Below are positions 17,685 to 26,886 of a DNA stretch of 64,000 nt, in pieces. The notes beneath the pieces are model-generated. The model searched no databases. It was not told the origin of the DNA and worked only from the letters and a program-made list of their open reading frames with translations. Every line of letters starts with the position of its first letter. Positions within the stretch are counted from its first letter, which is position 1. The DNA is taken from the NCBI GenBank assembly GCA_964399965.1, contig CAYNRX010000001.1, forward strand, positions 62,001 through 126,000. The letters are read 5' to 3'. Both the position numbers and the translations under genes were made by a program. The stretch is from UBA1381 sp964399965. GTDB lineage: Bacteria; Bacillota; Clostridia; UBA1381.

Positions 17685-18617
17685 CTACTGTCCTAAAACG
17701 CTCCCTATCTCCAGTGAATGTCCTCTCAAATAATCGGCCGCGCTCATGCGCCTGCCGCCTGCAAACTGTACGGTCTTTAAATAAAGGCCGCCGTTTGTGC
17801 ATTTTATAAGGATCCCGTCCTTGGGATCTGCGCTTACAATACAGCCGCATTCTCCGTCAAGCTCACCCTCCGCCTTTTCGGCTTCATATATTTTCACCGT
17901 TTCGCCCTTATAATAAGTGTATGCGGCTGGCCACGGATTCATGGCGCATATCTTCTTTGATATCTCTTCCTTAGAACGCGACCAGTCTATCTCTCCCATC
18001 TGCTTAGTTATCATCGAAGCGTATGTCGCTTCTGAATCGTCCTGCGGCACGGGAGTTATCTTTGGAAGCTCTTTTAGCGTTTTTACCAAAAGCTCCGCTC
18101 CCATTTTACTGAGCCTGTCAAAAAGCTCGCCTGCCGTCTCATACTCTCCGATATTCGTCTCTTCCACTGACAGTATATCGCCGGTATCCAGACCCTCGCC
18201 CATCTGCTGTATCGTCACCCCGGTGACCTTATCGCCATTTAAAACAGCATACTGGATAGGCGCTGCCCCCCGGTACTTCGGCAGCAATGAGGCATGAACG
18301 TTTATACAGCCAAACCGCGGATACTCAAGCACATACGGCGGCAGCAGCTTGCCATAAGCGGCGACCGCTATGGCCTCCGGCCGAAGCTGCTCCAGTATCG
18401 GCTCCAATTCCCCGTGTTTAAGGCTTTGTGGCTGATATACCGGGATGCCCAGCTCAATAGCCTTAGCCTTTACCGCAGGCATTGCCAGCTTGTGTCCGCG
18501 GCCTTTCGGTTTGTCGGGCTGAGTAACCGCGCCCACGACCTCGAAATGTCCATCGGCAGCCAGTGATTCAAGCGATACCGCGCCGAAATCCGGCGTTCCC
18601 ATAAACAGCACCCTCAT
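17685..18617 (-). CDS. fmt: Methionyl-tRNA formyltransferase
   Basis: Formylates initiator Met-tRNA with 10-formyltetrahydrofolate. The 310-residue protein has the N-terminal formyltransferase fold (VLFMGTPDFGAVSLESL, HASLLPKYRGAAPIQ and the catalytic-loop GEGLDTGDIL) and a C-terminal tRNA-binding beta barrel. It overlaps def by 4 nt, the classical def-fmt pair. The stop codon is TAG, which shows that TAG is an ordinary stop in this genome. Confidence 0.97.
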   Translation of the reverse strand: MRVLFMGTPDFGAVSLESLAADGHFEVVGAVTQPDKPKGRGHKLAMPAVKAKAIELGIPVYQPQSLKHGELEPILEQLRPEAIAVAAYGKLLPPYVLEYPRFGCINVHASLLPKYRGAAPIQYAVLNGDKVTGVTIQQMGEGLDTGDILSVEETNIGEYETAGELFDRLSKMGAELLVKTLKELPKITPVPQDDSEATYASMITKQMGEIDWSRSKEEISKKICAMNPWPAAYTYYKGETVKIYEAEKAEGELDGECGCIVSADPKDGILIKCTNGGLYLKTVQFAGGRRMSAADYLRGHSLEIGSVLGQ

Positions 18618-19075
18618 TCCAGAACATTTCCTCCCTGCTCTTTTACTATATCCGTAAACAGCACTCCGTCCAAATGGTCTATCTCATGGCAAAAAGCCCT
18701 TGCCAAAAGTCCCTCGCCGGTCATCTCAAACTTCCTGCCGTTTCTGTCCTGCGCTATGACGGTGACCACGTTCGGCCTTTCAACATCATACCACTCATCA
18801 GGGATACTCAAGCATCCCTCCTGGCCGACCTGGGAGCCTTCTGTCTTTGTTATCTCGGGGTTTATAAGCTCGATCCTTCCTTCACCCACATCTATCACCA
18901 CGGCTCTCTTAAGTATGCCCACCTGCGGCGCAGCCAATCCTGCGCCTTCTCTTTTTTTCATCGTATCGTACATATCATCAAGGAGCTGCCCCAGTTTTTC
19001 ATCAAACTTTACGACCTCTTTGCTCCTTTTTCTGAGTATATCGTCGCCTTTTATTCTTATCGTCCTTATCGCCAA
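18614..19075 (-). CDS. def: Peptide deformylase
   Basis: Removes the N-formyl group from new proteins. All three metal/active-site motifs are present: GAGLAAPQVG, EGCLSIP and HEIDHLDG. Two TTG codons compete as start; the second (19075) stands 8 nt after GGAGG and gives the normal N-terminus MAIRTIRIKGDDILR, for 153 residues; the first is only 2 nt from GGAGG. It is co-transcribed with priA (12 nt gap) and fmt. Confidence 0.96.
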   Translation of the reverse strand: MAIRTIRIKGDDILRKRSKEVVKFDEKLGQLLDDMYDTMKKREGAGLAAPQVGILKRAVVIDVGEGRIELINPEITKTEGSQVGQEGCLSIPDEWYDVERPNVVTVIAQDRNGRKFEMTGEGLLARAFCHEIDHLDGVLFTDIVKEQGGNVLE

Positions 19076-19087
19076 AACCAATACCTC

Positions 19088-21316
19088 CTAATAAACGCTG
19101 TTGGGATTTTTATCTATCACTACCGCTACCGACCTATACAGCCGGTGCTCCTTGCAGGCTTTTTGCGCCTTTAACACATATTCGTTCAAGATCTCTATAT
19201 TCTCGCTTTTTATAAGTATCTGCCATCTGTATTTGTTCTTTATCTTCGGCACCTGAGCCTCTATCGGCCCCAATATCTGTGTCTTTTCCTTCAGAGATCG
19301 CAGCGGTTCCAAACAGCGCGCAAAAAATCTTGCTGTCTGCATGACAAGATTCTTGCTTTCGCCTGAGAACTGGACGCTCTCTATCTCACAAAACGGCGGA
19401 TACCACATCGCTTTCCTGGCCGTTATCTCCTGTTCGTAAAAGGCGCGGTAATCATGCGCCTTGGCCAGCTTCACAGCCTCATGTCCGGGATCGTACGTCT
19501 GGACAACTGCTCTTCCGGCCGTCCGACCGCGCCCGGCACGCCCTGTTACCTGTTCAAGCATGGCGAACGTCCGCTCCGCACTTCGGTAATCGTTTATATG
19601 CAGCATAGTGTCCGCCGACACCACGCCTACCAATGTAACATTCTCAAAATCAAGTCCCTTGGCCACCATCTGCGTCCCTATCAATATATCTGCTTCCTTG
19701 TTTTTAAAAGCGGTCAATATTTTCTCATGCGCCTCTTTGGTCTCGGTAGTATCCACATCCATACGCAAAATACGCGCCTCCGGGAAAAGCTGACTTGCCT
19801 CCGCCTCCACCCGTTGGGTACCGCCGCCGAAATGGCGTATGTACTTCGATGAACATACGGGACACAGTTTCGGCGCCGGGGTCGTATAGCCGCAGTAATG
19901 GCAGCGCAGCGATCCCGCCGTCTTATGATATGTCAGCGATATGCTGCAATTGGGACATTCGGCCACATAACCGCAGCTGCGGCAGGAAACAAACGTGGAA
20001 AATCCGCGCCTGTTCATCAGCAGTATCGTCTGTTCTTCCCGGGAAAGATTCCTTTTTATCTCCCCGGCCAACATACGAGAAAACATACGCTTATTGCCCT
20101 CTGCCAGCTCTTGGCGCATATCTACGATCTTCACCGCCGGAAGCGGTCTATTGTTCACCCTATGGAGCATCTCTATCAGCGTGTATTCACCGTCAAGAGC
20201 CCGCTTGTAATCCTCAGTCGACGGCGTTGCCGATGCCAGGATCAGCGGCGCCCTATGCTGCTGCGCCCGGAATCTTGCCACCTCATGCGTGCTGTAACGC
20301 GGAGAAAGCTCTGATTTATACGTCTCCGAATGCTCCTCATCCATTATTATCACGCCTATATCGTCAAAAGGAGCGAACACCGCCGACCGTGCGCCGATAG
20401 CGATATCCGCCTCCCCATCGCGCATCCGCCGCCATTCGTCAAACCTCTCGCCTGATGACAGCGCGGAATGGAACACCGCTATCCGGCTGCCGAAGCGTGA
20501 TAAAAAGCGGTCTATCATCTGTTGCGTCAGCGATATTTCCGGCACCAAAAGAACGGCCTTCCGCCCTTTTTTCAGCACCCTGTCTATGACCGCCATAAAG
20601 ACCTCAGTCTTCCCGCTGCCGGTAACTCCTCGCAAGAGAAACTCCTCAAACCTGTCAGCGTCTACAGCTGACCTTATCCTTTCATAGGCCGCCTGCTGCT
20701 CGCCGCTAAGCTCCGGCGCAGGACGCTTTTCCACACAACGGTTTTTTAAGGGATCGCGGTAAAATTCAACGGTAAATATCTCCGCCAGTCCCTTTTTCTC
20801 CAACGTCCTTATAACACCGGCGGTGCATCCCGCTGCATCGCACAGTTCCGACACCGTCATTTCTCCCTGTTCGGCAGCCGCCTCCAAAGCCCTTGCCTGT
20901 GCCGGGAACCGGCCGCTGATATTCTTTGCCGTCTCCAGCGCCGTCTCATCAGAAACCGCCAGCCGCACCATACGCACGCTGACGCCCTTTCTCTGCCCCG
21001 GCTGCGGTGATACCGCCTTTATCGTTTCTACAAAACCACAGAGATATTTCTCGCGCATCCAGTAGATAAGCGACAGCATTTTCTCATCGAACACCCGTCC
21101 GGTATCCCAGACCGAATCTATCTCTTTAAGCTCTTTCACTCCGCCGGTCTTTTTTATCCCCAGCACAAAGCCCTCGTAAAGCCTATCTCCGCGGCCAAAC
21201 GGCACCTCTACGCCGCTGCCGATCACGACTTCGCCCTCAAGCCTCTCCGGTATCCGGTAATCATACAGCTTATCGGTGCTTTTAGAGAGCCTGTTTACGG
21301 CTACCTGTGCGATCAC
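19088..21316 (-). CDS. priA: Primosomal protein N' (PriA helicase)
   Basis: Superfamily-2 helicase that reloads replication at stalled forks. An N-terminal DNA-binding domain (LYDYRIPE...VEVPFG) is followed by the Walker A GVTGSGKTEVF, DEEH box, and eight zinc-ligand cysteines (CRSCGYVAECPNCS and CHYCGY...CPVC), then the C-terminal helicase motifs GTQMVAKGLDFENV and QVTGRAGRG. I choose the GTG at 21316, one base after the rpoZ stop and 7 nt after GGAG, for 742 residues; the longer frame from 21358 would overlap rpoZ. In Bacillus coaBC lies between rpoZ and priA; it is missing here. Confidence 0.96.
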   Translation of the reverse strand: MIAQVAVNRLSKSTDKLYDYRIPERLEGEVVIGSGVEVPFGRGDRLYEGFVLGIKKTGGVKELKEIDSVWDTGRVFDEKMLSLIYWMREKYLCGFVETIKAVSPQPGQRKGVSVRMVRLAVSDETALETAKNISGRFPAQARALEAAAEQGEMTVSELCDAAGCTAGVIRTLEKKGLAEIFTVEFYRDPLKNRCVEKRPAPELSGEQQAAYERIRSAVDADRFEEFLLRGVTGSGKTEVFMAVIDRVLKKGRKAVLLVPEISLTQQMIDRFLSRFGSRIAVFHSALSSGERFDEWRRMRDGEADIAIGARSAVFAPFDDIGVIIMDEEHSETYKSELSPRYSTHEVARFRAQQHRAPLILASATPSTEDYKRALDGEYTLIEMLHRVNNRPLPAVKIVDMRQELAEGNKRMFSRMLAGEIKRNLSREEQTILLMNRRGFSTFVSCRSCGYVAECPNCSISLTYHKTAGSLRCHYCGYTTPAPKLCPVCSSKYIRHFGGGTQRVEAEASQLFPEARILRMDVDTTETKEAHEKILTAFKNKEADILIGTQMVAKGLDFENVTLVGVVSADTMLHINDYRSAERTFAMLEQVTGRAGRGRTAGRAVVQTYDPGHEAVKLAKAHDYRAFYEQEITARKAMWYPPFCEIESVQFSGESKNLVMQTARFFARCLEPLRSLKEKTQILGPIEAQVPKIKNKYRWQILIKSENIEILNEYVLKAQKACKEHRLYRSVAVVIDKNPNSVY

Positions 21317-21317
21317 C

Positions 21318-21572
21318 TTACTTCTCCGCCGGATACTGCTCCTCGGGTTTGTCGGCATCGCGGTAGTGTATCTGTCCGCTCGCTATCTCATGAGCGGCAA
21401 TAGATACAGGCTTATCGGAGTCGCATTGTGCATACTCGGTTATATCCCTGCCATCGGAACGTGCCTTGCCTATCATTCTTGCCCTTTTCGCCGCCAGGGT
21501 CACCAAAGTATAACGGCAGCCGTTTTTGTGTATGCGCTCCAAAAGCTCACTTATTCCCGGTTCTATGATCAT
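21318..21572 (-). CDS. rpoZ: RNA polymerase omega subunit
   Basis: Small RNA-polymerase subunit that supports assembly around beta-prime. The 84-residue product shows the omega signature CRYTLVTLAAKRARMI and a short C-terminal acidic/Pro tail. It lies between gmk and priA, the conserved location. AAAGGAG precedes the ATG, and a 37-nt near-perfect palindrome of the dispersed leader repeat family is placed just before that ribosome-binding site. Confidence 0.93.
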   Translation of the reverse strand: MIIEPGISELLERIHKNGCRYTLVTLAAKRARMIGKARSDGRDITEYAQCDSDKPVSIAAHEIASGQIHYRDADKPEEQYPAEK

Positions 21573-21595
21573 TTTGCATTCTCCTTTATATTTAT

Positions 21596-21632
21596 TTAGT
21601 CAGTTGCGAAACCCTTTTTCGCAATTGACTAA
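21596..21632 (-). repeat. Dispersed leader repeat, copy 1 (palindrome before rpoZ)
   Basis: Minus strand: 16-nt arms TTAGTCAATTGCGAAA and TTTCGCAACTGACTAA around the 5-nt loop AAGGG, one G-U pair. It ends 9 nt before AAAGGAG of rpoZ. The same 3' arm recurs before lepB, the araC-type gene and the MATE gene. Confidence 0.75.
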
Positions 21633-21659
21633 TTTATTAGCTGATCGAAAAATTTCGTC

Positions 21660-22262
21660 TCAATATTTCTCATCAAGCAAAGCCTCTATCCGCCGTCTCG
21701 CTCCCGCTTCCCGGTGCATAGCGGATATGACTTCCTCAACGCAAGCGTCAAGGTCATCATTCTCAATGATATAATTGTATTTTGGTGCCTGTTCAAATTC
21801 CCAGCGGGCGGCAGCCATCCTCTCATCTATCTGCCCCGCCGTCTCGCGTCCCCTGGTCTCCAGTCGCCTTTTAAGCTCGGCCATTGACGGCGGCACGATG
21901 AATATCAATACCGCCTCCGGGAACATTTTCTTGACCTGCAAAGCCCCGTTCGGCTCTATCTCCAAAAGCACATTCTGTCCGCGCTGAAGCCTTTCTAACA
22001 CCTTTTTCTTAGGCGTACCGTAGAAATTGCCGCTGTATTCCGCCCATTCAAGCATCTCGCCGTCATCTATCAGCTTTTTAAATTCCTCACGCGTATGGTA
22101 GTAGTAATTTACGCCCTCGGCTTCTCCTTTTCGCATCTCACGCGATGTGGCTGATATGGACAAAAACAGCTCCTCTTCCCTTTTCAAAAGCTCCTCGCAT
22201 ATCGTCCCTTTTCCTGTGCCCGAAGGTCCGGACATCACAAACAACAGCCCTTTATTCAACAT
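21660..22262 (-). CDS. gmk: Guanylate kinase
   Basis: Phosphorylates GMP to GDP with ATP. The P-loop MSGPSGTGKGTICEEL is at residues 10-25, followed by the GMP-binding SATSREMRKGEAEGVNYYY segment and the ELKRRLETRGRET lid. 200 residues, normal length. GGAGGAG precedes the ATG, and the gene overlaps remA by 11 nt, matching the yicC-remA-gmk-rpoZ order of Bacillus. Confidence 0.97.
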   Translation of the reverse strand: MLNKGLLFVMSGPSGTGKGTICEELLKREEELFLSISATSREMRKGEAEGVNYYYHTREEFKKLIDDGEMLEWAEYSGNFYGTPKKKVLERLQRGQNVLLEIEPNGALQVKKMFPEAVLIFIVPPSMAELKRRLETRGRETAGQIDERMAAARWEFEQAPKYNYIIENDDLDACVEEVISAMHREAGARRRIEALLDEKY

Positions 22263-22515
22263 CGATCTCCTCCTCGTCCACAGAATGACCCAGCCTGTTG
22301 GCTATAGTCTCCGGCTGCAGGGCAGAGAGCACAACGTGTGAGCTGTCTGTTATTATGACCGCCCTCGTACGCCGTCCATATGTAGCGTTTACAAGCTCGC
22401 CGCTTTCGTCCGCTTCCTTTATCACCCTCTTTATCGGAGCCGATTCGGGGCTTACTATCGCCACTATCCTCGATGCCGAGACCATATTGCCAAATCCTAT
22501 ATTTATCAATTTCAA
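22252..22515 (-). CDS. remA: RemA-type regulator (DUF370)
   Basis: Small DNA-binding protein of the RemA/DUF370 family, which in B. subtilis activates matrix and osmoprotection operons as a ring-shaped octamer. The 87-residue product opens KLINIGFGNMVSASRIVAIV and has the conserved RRTRAVIITDSSHVVLS segment. The start codon is TTG after GGGGAA. It sits between yicC and gmk as in Bacillus. Whether it controls matrix genes here is unknown; many non-biofilm Clostridia keep it. Confidence 0.92.
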   Translation of the reverse strand: MKLINIGFGNMVSASRIVAIVSPESAPIKRVIKEADESGELVNATYGRRTRAVIITDSSHVVLSALQPETIANRLGHSVDEEEIDVE

Positions 22516-22525
22516 TTTTGTTCCC

Positions 22526-23401
22526 CTATTCTATGTTCTGTATTTGCTCTCTCAGCTTTTCCAGCTCTCCCTTTAATTCCAGCACCAGCTTTGATATCTC
22601 AATATCCGAGGCCTTGGAGCCGATAGTGTTTATCTCACGGTTTATCTCCTGCACCAAAAAATCAAGCCTCCGCCCTGCCGGCAGTTCGCTTGCGGTTATC
22701 TCACAAAACTCCTTGAAATGGCTGTCCAGCCGAACCGTTTCCTCATTGACCGCCACCTTGTCGGCAAATATCGCCGTCTCAGTCAGTATTCGCTGCTCGT
22801 CGGGAGCATCGGAGCCTAACAGCTCCTTGATCTTCGCATAGAGCTTTTTCTGATACTCATCTACCGTTTCCGGCGATCTCTCCTCGATCCTCGCGGCCAG
22901 AGTGCGCATATAGCCGACCCTATTCTCCAGATCGGCGCGTATGCGTTCTCCCTCTCTTTGGCGCATCTGGCAGAACAGCTCCAGAGCCTCTTTAAGTACC
23001 GGCTCCACACAGCTCCAAAGCTCATCCTGATCCTCCTCGCGTCTTTCGACCTTAAATATCTCGGAGTTTCTGGCAACGCTCATAACGCTTATGTCATCCT
23101 TAAGCCCAAAGCTGTCGCGCAGCTCATAAAGCGCCTTTATGTAGCTTTCTGCCCAGCTCTTGTCAAGCAGTATGTCCCTATCGTCCCCGTCGCAGGTTTC
23201 TATCGTTATCATAATATCTACCTTGCCGCGGGCAATATATCCCGCAGCCAGTTTACGCACCCGTTCCTCCAGAAAATAATAGTGGCGCGGCAGCTTTATA
23301 TTATAATCCGAATAACGGTGGTTCACAGACCTTACCTCCGCCAGGATCTTTTTATTGCCTACAATAGACTCGTGCCTGCCATAGCCGGTCATGCTTTTCA
23401 T
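22526..23401 (-). CDS. yicC: YicC/YloC-family endoribonuclease
   Basis: YicC-family stress-associated endoribonuclease. The 291-residue protein shows the family opening MKSMTGYGRHE, the VRSVNHRYSDYNIKLP segment and the C-terminal EINREINTIGSKASD...LVLELKGELEKLREQIQNIE. It is the first gene of the conserved yicC-remA-gmk-rpoZ operon, preceded by an AT-rich region with an extended -10 promoter. The cellular target is not known. Confidence 0.92.
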   Translation of the reverse strand: MKSMTGYGRHESIVGNKKILAEVRSVNHRYSDYNIKLPRHYYFLEERVRKLAAGYIARGKVDIMITIETCDGDDRDILLDKSWAESYIKALYELRDSFGLKDDISVMSVARNSEIFKVERREEDQDELWSCVEPVLKEALELFCQMRQREGERIRADLENRVGYMRTLAARIEERSPETVDEYQKKLYAKIKELLGSDAPDEQRILTETAIFADKVAVNEETVRLDSHFKEFCEITASELPAGRRLDFLVQEINREINTIGSKASDIEISKLVLELKGELEKLREQIQNIE

Positions 23402-23454
23402 AAGGCGTTCTTTCCTTTCTGCAGCTATTTTTTGCCGGTATTCCTTATCTAAAT

Positions 23455-23463
23455 ATTATATCA
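23455..23463 (-). promoter_or_regulatory. Extended -10 promoter of the yicC operon
   Basis: Minus strand TGATATAAT: a perfect -10 with a TG extension about 55 nt upstream of yicC in a very AT-rich gap. No good -35 is seen at 17 bp, which fits an extended -10 promoter. Confidence 0.55.
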
Positions 23464-23521
23464 CAAAATTTTCCGTTTGCATACATATTTTTGCAAAATT
23501 TTTAAATTTATTAATAATTTA

Positions 23522-24112
23522 TTATTTTTCCCGCAGCCAGCCCCGTCTTATTGACTCTTTTATCAAAGCATCGACTACCTCGTACAATCTGGGAGCAGCA
23601 GCTTTTATCGGTTCGGCGCGGCCGTATACCATATCCGCCGTAACGCTGCCGTCTCTCCAGGTATATCCCTCGGTACGGAAATTGTTTATCAGCGGCTGAA
23701 ATCTGTCCAAGGCTCCCGCAAACACGGCTTCGGGAGTCTTTGACGCTTCAAACTCCTCCCACATCTTCCGAAATTCCCGTTCCTGCTCCGCCGGCAGCAG
23801 CGAAAACAACCTATCGGCAGCCGCAGCTTCCCGTGCTGCTTTCGTTTTTATCCCCTCCGTATCATAGGCGAACGTATCACCGGCATATATCTCCACCAGA
23901 TCGTGCACCAGCACCAACCGTATCACGCGTTCTATGTCCGGGTTCCCCTCGGCATATTCACCCAGGGTCATCGCCATCACCGCCAGATGCCAGGAATGCT
24001 CGGCATCAGTCTCTGCCCGCGATACATCGGAGAGCATCGTCCGCCGATATATCTTTTTCATATCATCGCAGACAGCCAGAAACTCCAGCTGGCTTCTTAA
24101 CCTTTCCGTCAT
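23522..24112 (-). CDS. HD-domain phosphohydrolase (YfbR-like)
   Basis: HD-superfamily metal-dependent phosphohydrolase; close relatives such as YfbR remove phosphate from deoxynucleoside 5'-monophosphates. The metal residues are in AEHSWHLAVMAMTL and VLVHDLVEIYAGDT, with a final DRFQPLINN segment typical of this branch. 196 residues, full length. It overlaps the sirtuin gene by 4 nt. The nucleotide substrate is inferred from the family only. Confidence 0.85.
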   Translation of the reverse strand: MTERLRSQLEFLAVCDDMKKIYRRTMLSDVSRAETDAEHSWHLAVMAMTLGEYAEGNPDIERVIRLVLVHDLVEIYAGDTFAYDTEGIKTKAAREAAAADRLFSLLPAEQEREFRKMWEEFEASKTPEAVFAGALDRFQPLINNFRTEGYTWRDGSVTADMVYGRAEPIKAAAPRLYEVVDALIKESIRRGWLREK

Positions 24113-24825
24113 ACGCCGCAGACCTCCGCAAAAACCTTGCCTATCGGGTCATGTATGCTTATCCTTGCCATTTTATCCGCCCCGGTCGCCGATTTATTGA
24201 TAAGCACCAGCTTATCTCCCTGATAATAGTATATCAGGTTCGCCGCCGGATATACCACCAGCGAGGTACCGCCTATTATCAGGACATCGGCTTTCCTGAT
24301 ATAGTCCACGGATTTTGCAAGGACCTTTTCATCGAGCATTTCCTCATAGAGCACCACATCCGGCTTTACGATCCCTCCACAGCTGCAATGGGGCACGCCG
24401 TCTGTCTCCATTATATAGTCAAGAGAATAAAACTTATGACAGCGGCAGCAGTAATTGCGGTGCACAGAGCCGTGCAGCTCAAGCACATTTTCACTGCCGG
24501 CCGCCTGATGCAGGCCGTCTATGTTCTGGGTTATGACCGCCTTCAGCCTGCCCTCCCGCTCAAGTTTGGCCAGGGCGATATGCGCCTTATTGGGCTTGGC
24601 ATCACGGTATATCATCCTGTCGCGGTAGAAACGGTAAAATTCATCCGGCTCCCTTTCGAAAAAGCTGCGGCTTATTATCTCTTCGGGCGGATAATCATAA
24701 TTCTGGTTATAAAGCCCATCTGTGCTTCTAAAATCCGGTATACCGCTTTCGGTAGATACTCCTGCTCCCCCGAAAAACACTATATTGTCACTGGAATCAA
24801 TAAGCTCCTTTAACTCCTCATACAT
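24109..24825 (-). CDS. NAD-dependent protein deacylase (sirtuin)
   Basis: Sir2-family enzyme that removes acyl groups from lysines while consuming NAD. The NAD site GAGVSTESGIPDFRS, the QNIDGLHQAAGS motif, the catalytic HGS (ELHGSVH) and four zinc cysteines (CCRCHKF and CSCGG) are all present in 238 residues. AGGTGA precedes the ATG. It lies between an M42 peptidase gene (1 nt gap) and the HD hydrolase, so it is part of that operon. Whether it is a deacetylase or prefers longer acyl groups cannot be read by eye. Confidence 0.94.
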   Translation of the reverse strand: MYEELKELIDSSDNIVFFGGAGVSTESGIPDFRSTDGLYNQNYDYPPEEIISRSFFEREPDEFYRFYRDRMIYRDAKPNKAHIALAKLEREGRLKAVITQNIDGLHQAAGSENVLELHGSVHRNYCCRCHKFYSLDYIMETDGVPHCSCGGIVKPDVVLYEEMLDEKVLAKSVDYIRKADVLIIGGTSLVVYPAANLIYYYQGDKLVLINKSATGADKMARISIHDPIGKVFAEVCGV

Positions 24826-24826
24826 T

Positions 24827-25843
24827 TCATATCACCTCATCCACGCGCTCCAAAAACATCTCCGCCAGCTTCTGCATATCCTCGATGTCCTTTATAGAAG
24901 CGACAGAGGCCGGGGAATGCAGATACCGGCATGGTATCGAAAGCGAAGCCGTCTTTACCCCTGTCCCGGAGATATGGATCGCACCCGCATCGTTGCCGCC
25001 GGCTGCCGCACGCTTGAGCTGTACGCCGATACCGGCCTTTTTGCCCTCCTCAAACAGCCATTTGTAGAGCTGTTTGTCTGCTATCGTCCGTGTATCCATA
25101 AACGATACGGCCACTCCGCCGTCAAGCTCTGTCACATAGTCTTTCTCCTCGCAGCCGTGCACATCGGAACAGGTCGTAGATTCCAGTACGAGAGCTATAT
25201 CCGGCCGCACACGATGCGCCGCTATCTGCGCCCCGCGAAGCCCTGTCTCCTCCTGCACCGTAAAACAGAAATACGTATCATATTTACATTTTTTCTTCAT
25301 CAGCCCGATAAGCGCAAAACAGCCTGCCCTGTCGTCTATAGCCTTGGCCTTTATCTTACCTGTGCCGATCTCGGCAAAATCCGTATCAAAGGCCGCATAA
25401 TCCCCCAGGGATACGTGCTTTTTAGCCTCCTTTTCCGAGGCCGCGCCTATATCGATAAAAAGCTCCTTTATCTTGGGCACGGTTTCGCGCTCTGATTTTG
25501 TCTGCAAATGTATCGCCTTGATGCCGATCACACCCGGGATACTATTTTTACCTATACGCACTCTTTTCGATATAAGCACCCGCGGATCAATACCGCCCAC
25601 CGTTTTGAATTTCAAATATCCTTTTTCGGTTATTCCGCTTATGATAAGCCCCACTTCATCCATATGGGCGCATATCATGACGCGTTTTGCGCTGTCATTG
25701 CCCTTTTTTAGGGCGATAACGTTACCCATCGTATCTACCGTTATCTCATCGGCCAGAGGACGTATCTCCTCAAGCACTATCCGGCGCACACGCTCTTCAC
25801 AGCCGCTTACGCCGTCTGCCTCGCACAGTTTTTTCAAAAGCAT
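24827..25843 (-). CDS. M42-family aminopeptidase/cellulase-M homologue (copy 2)
   Basis: Cobalt/zinc aminopeptidase of family M42 (FrvX/YsdC/PepA group), which forms large tetrahedral particles and trims peptides in the cytoplasm. Metal ligands are in HMDEVGLII, AIDDRAGC, the catalytic VQEETGLRGA and ESTTCSD, and a late histidine in RYLHSPASV. The ATG at 25843 is 7 nt after GGAGG and gives 338 residues; an in-frame ATG two codons earlier is only 1 nt from that site. It is a tandem paralogue of the following gene, overlapping it slightly. Confidence 0.92.
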   Translation of the reverse strand: MLLKKLCEADGVSGCEERVRRIVLEEIRPLADEITVDTMGNVIALKKGNDSAKRVMICAHMDEVGLIISGITEKGYLKFKTVGGIDPRVLISKRVRIGKNSIPGVIGIKAIHLQTKSERETVPKIKELFIDIGAASEKEAKKHVSLGDYAAFDTDFAEIGTGKIKAKAIDDRAGCFALIGLMKKKCKYDTYFCFTVQEETGLRGAQIAAHRVRPDIALVLESTTCSDVHGCEEKDYVTELDGGVAVSFMDTRTIADKQLYKWLFEEGKKAGIGVQLKRAAAGGNDAGAIHISGTGVKTASLSIPCRYLHSPASVASIKDIEDMQKLAEMFLERVDEVI

Positions 25844-26874
25844 AGCCATTCCTCCAGTTCCCCGTCAAGCCCTTTTATGAACTGTTCCAAGAGCGCCGCC
25901 GTCGCTTTCACATCATCGGCGGAAACGGTCTCCACTGATGTGTGCATATACTTCAGCGGTATCGACAGAAGAGCTGTCGGTATCCCATTGCCGGCCACCT
26001 GTATCACCCAGGCGTCAGTGCCCGTATCGCCCCCGTCAACGTCGATACTCATCTTTATATCATGCTTTTTGGCCGTCTTTATAAGCCGTTTTGCTATTTT
26101 CGGATGGATATTCGGCCCCAAAGATATGACCGTGCCGGAGCCGTTTTCAAAAGCGTTCTCGGAATTATCCGGAGTTATACCATGGCAGACGTCTACCGCC
26201 ACTGCCAGATCCGGCATTATACCGTAAGCGGCCGTCTTTGCTCCACGGCAGCCTACCTCCTCCTGTACAGCAGCCACGGCATATACATCTACAGCAAGCT
26301 TTTCTTTCTCTAAAGCCCTCATGACCGCCAAAAGTGCGGCTGCTCCCGCCCTATCGTCAAGCGTTTTGCCGCTTATCTGTCCGCCTAAAAGCTCCCAGCA
26401 GGATTGGCGCAGCGTTACCGGATCGCCTATGGATACCAGGCTTTTCGCATCTTTGCCGTCAAGCCCTACATCTATCGCCATATCCTTTATTTTCGCGCTC
26501 TTATCCTGCTCTCCGCTCTCCTGCAAATGCGGCGGCTTTGCGCCTATCACCCCGATAAGCTCCTTCTTGCCATGCACCACGACCTCCGCCGAGGGCAGTA
26601 TCCGCGGATCCACTCCGCCAATATTGATAAAGCTCAAAAAGCCTCTCTCGTCTATCCCGCTCACCATCAGCCCTATCTCATCACAGTGCGCTTCTATCAT
26701 GACCTTCTTGGCATTCTTTTTTCCGCATCGTTTGACAGCGATAACGCTGCCGAGACGGTCGATCGATACCTCGTCCGCATATGGACGGAACATTGCGGCT
26801 ATCTCGTCCGTTATCCTGTATTCCTGTCCCGATATCGCCCGCATATCGCTTAATGTTTTCAATATCTCTTTCAT
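25834..26874 (-). CDS. M42-family aminopeptidase (copy 1)
   Basis: Second M42 metallo-aminopeptidase, 346 residues, with EAHCDEIGLMVSG, TLDDRAGAAALL, AAVQEEVGCRGAKTA, AVDVCHG and KYMHTSVETVS as metal and catalytic motifs. It diverges clearly from its neighbour, so the pair probably differs in residue preference or forms mixed particles. It follows murD by 12 nt and overlaps the next M42 gene by 10 nt. AAGGA precedes the start at 9 nt. Confidence 0.92.
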   Translation of the reverse strand: MKEILKTLSDMRAISGQEYRITDEIAAMFRPYADEVSIDRLGSVIAVKRCGKKNAKKVMIEAHCDEIGLMVSGIDERGFLSFINIGGVDPRILPSAEVVVHGKKELIGVIGAKPPHLQESGEQDKSAKIKDMAIDVGLDGKDAKSLVSIGDPVTLRQSCWELLGGQISGKTLDDRAGAAALLAVMRALEKEKLAVDVYAVAAVQEEVGCRGAKTAAYGIMPDLAVAVDVCHGITPDNSENAFENGSGTVISLGPNIHPKIAKRLIKTAKKHDIKMSIDVDGGDTGTDAWVIQVAGNGIPTALLSIPLKYMHTSVETVSADDVKATAALLEQFIKGLDGELEEWLCF

Positions 26875-26886
26875 TTTCGTTCTTCC

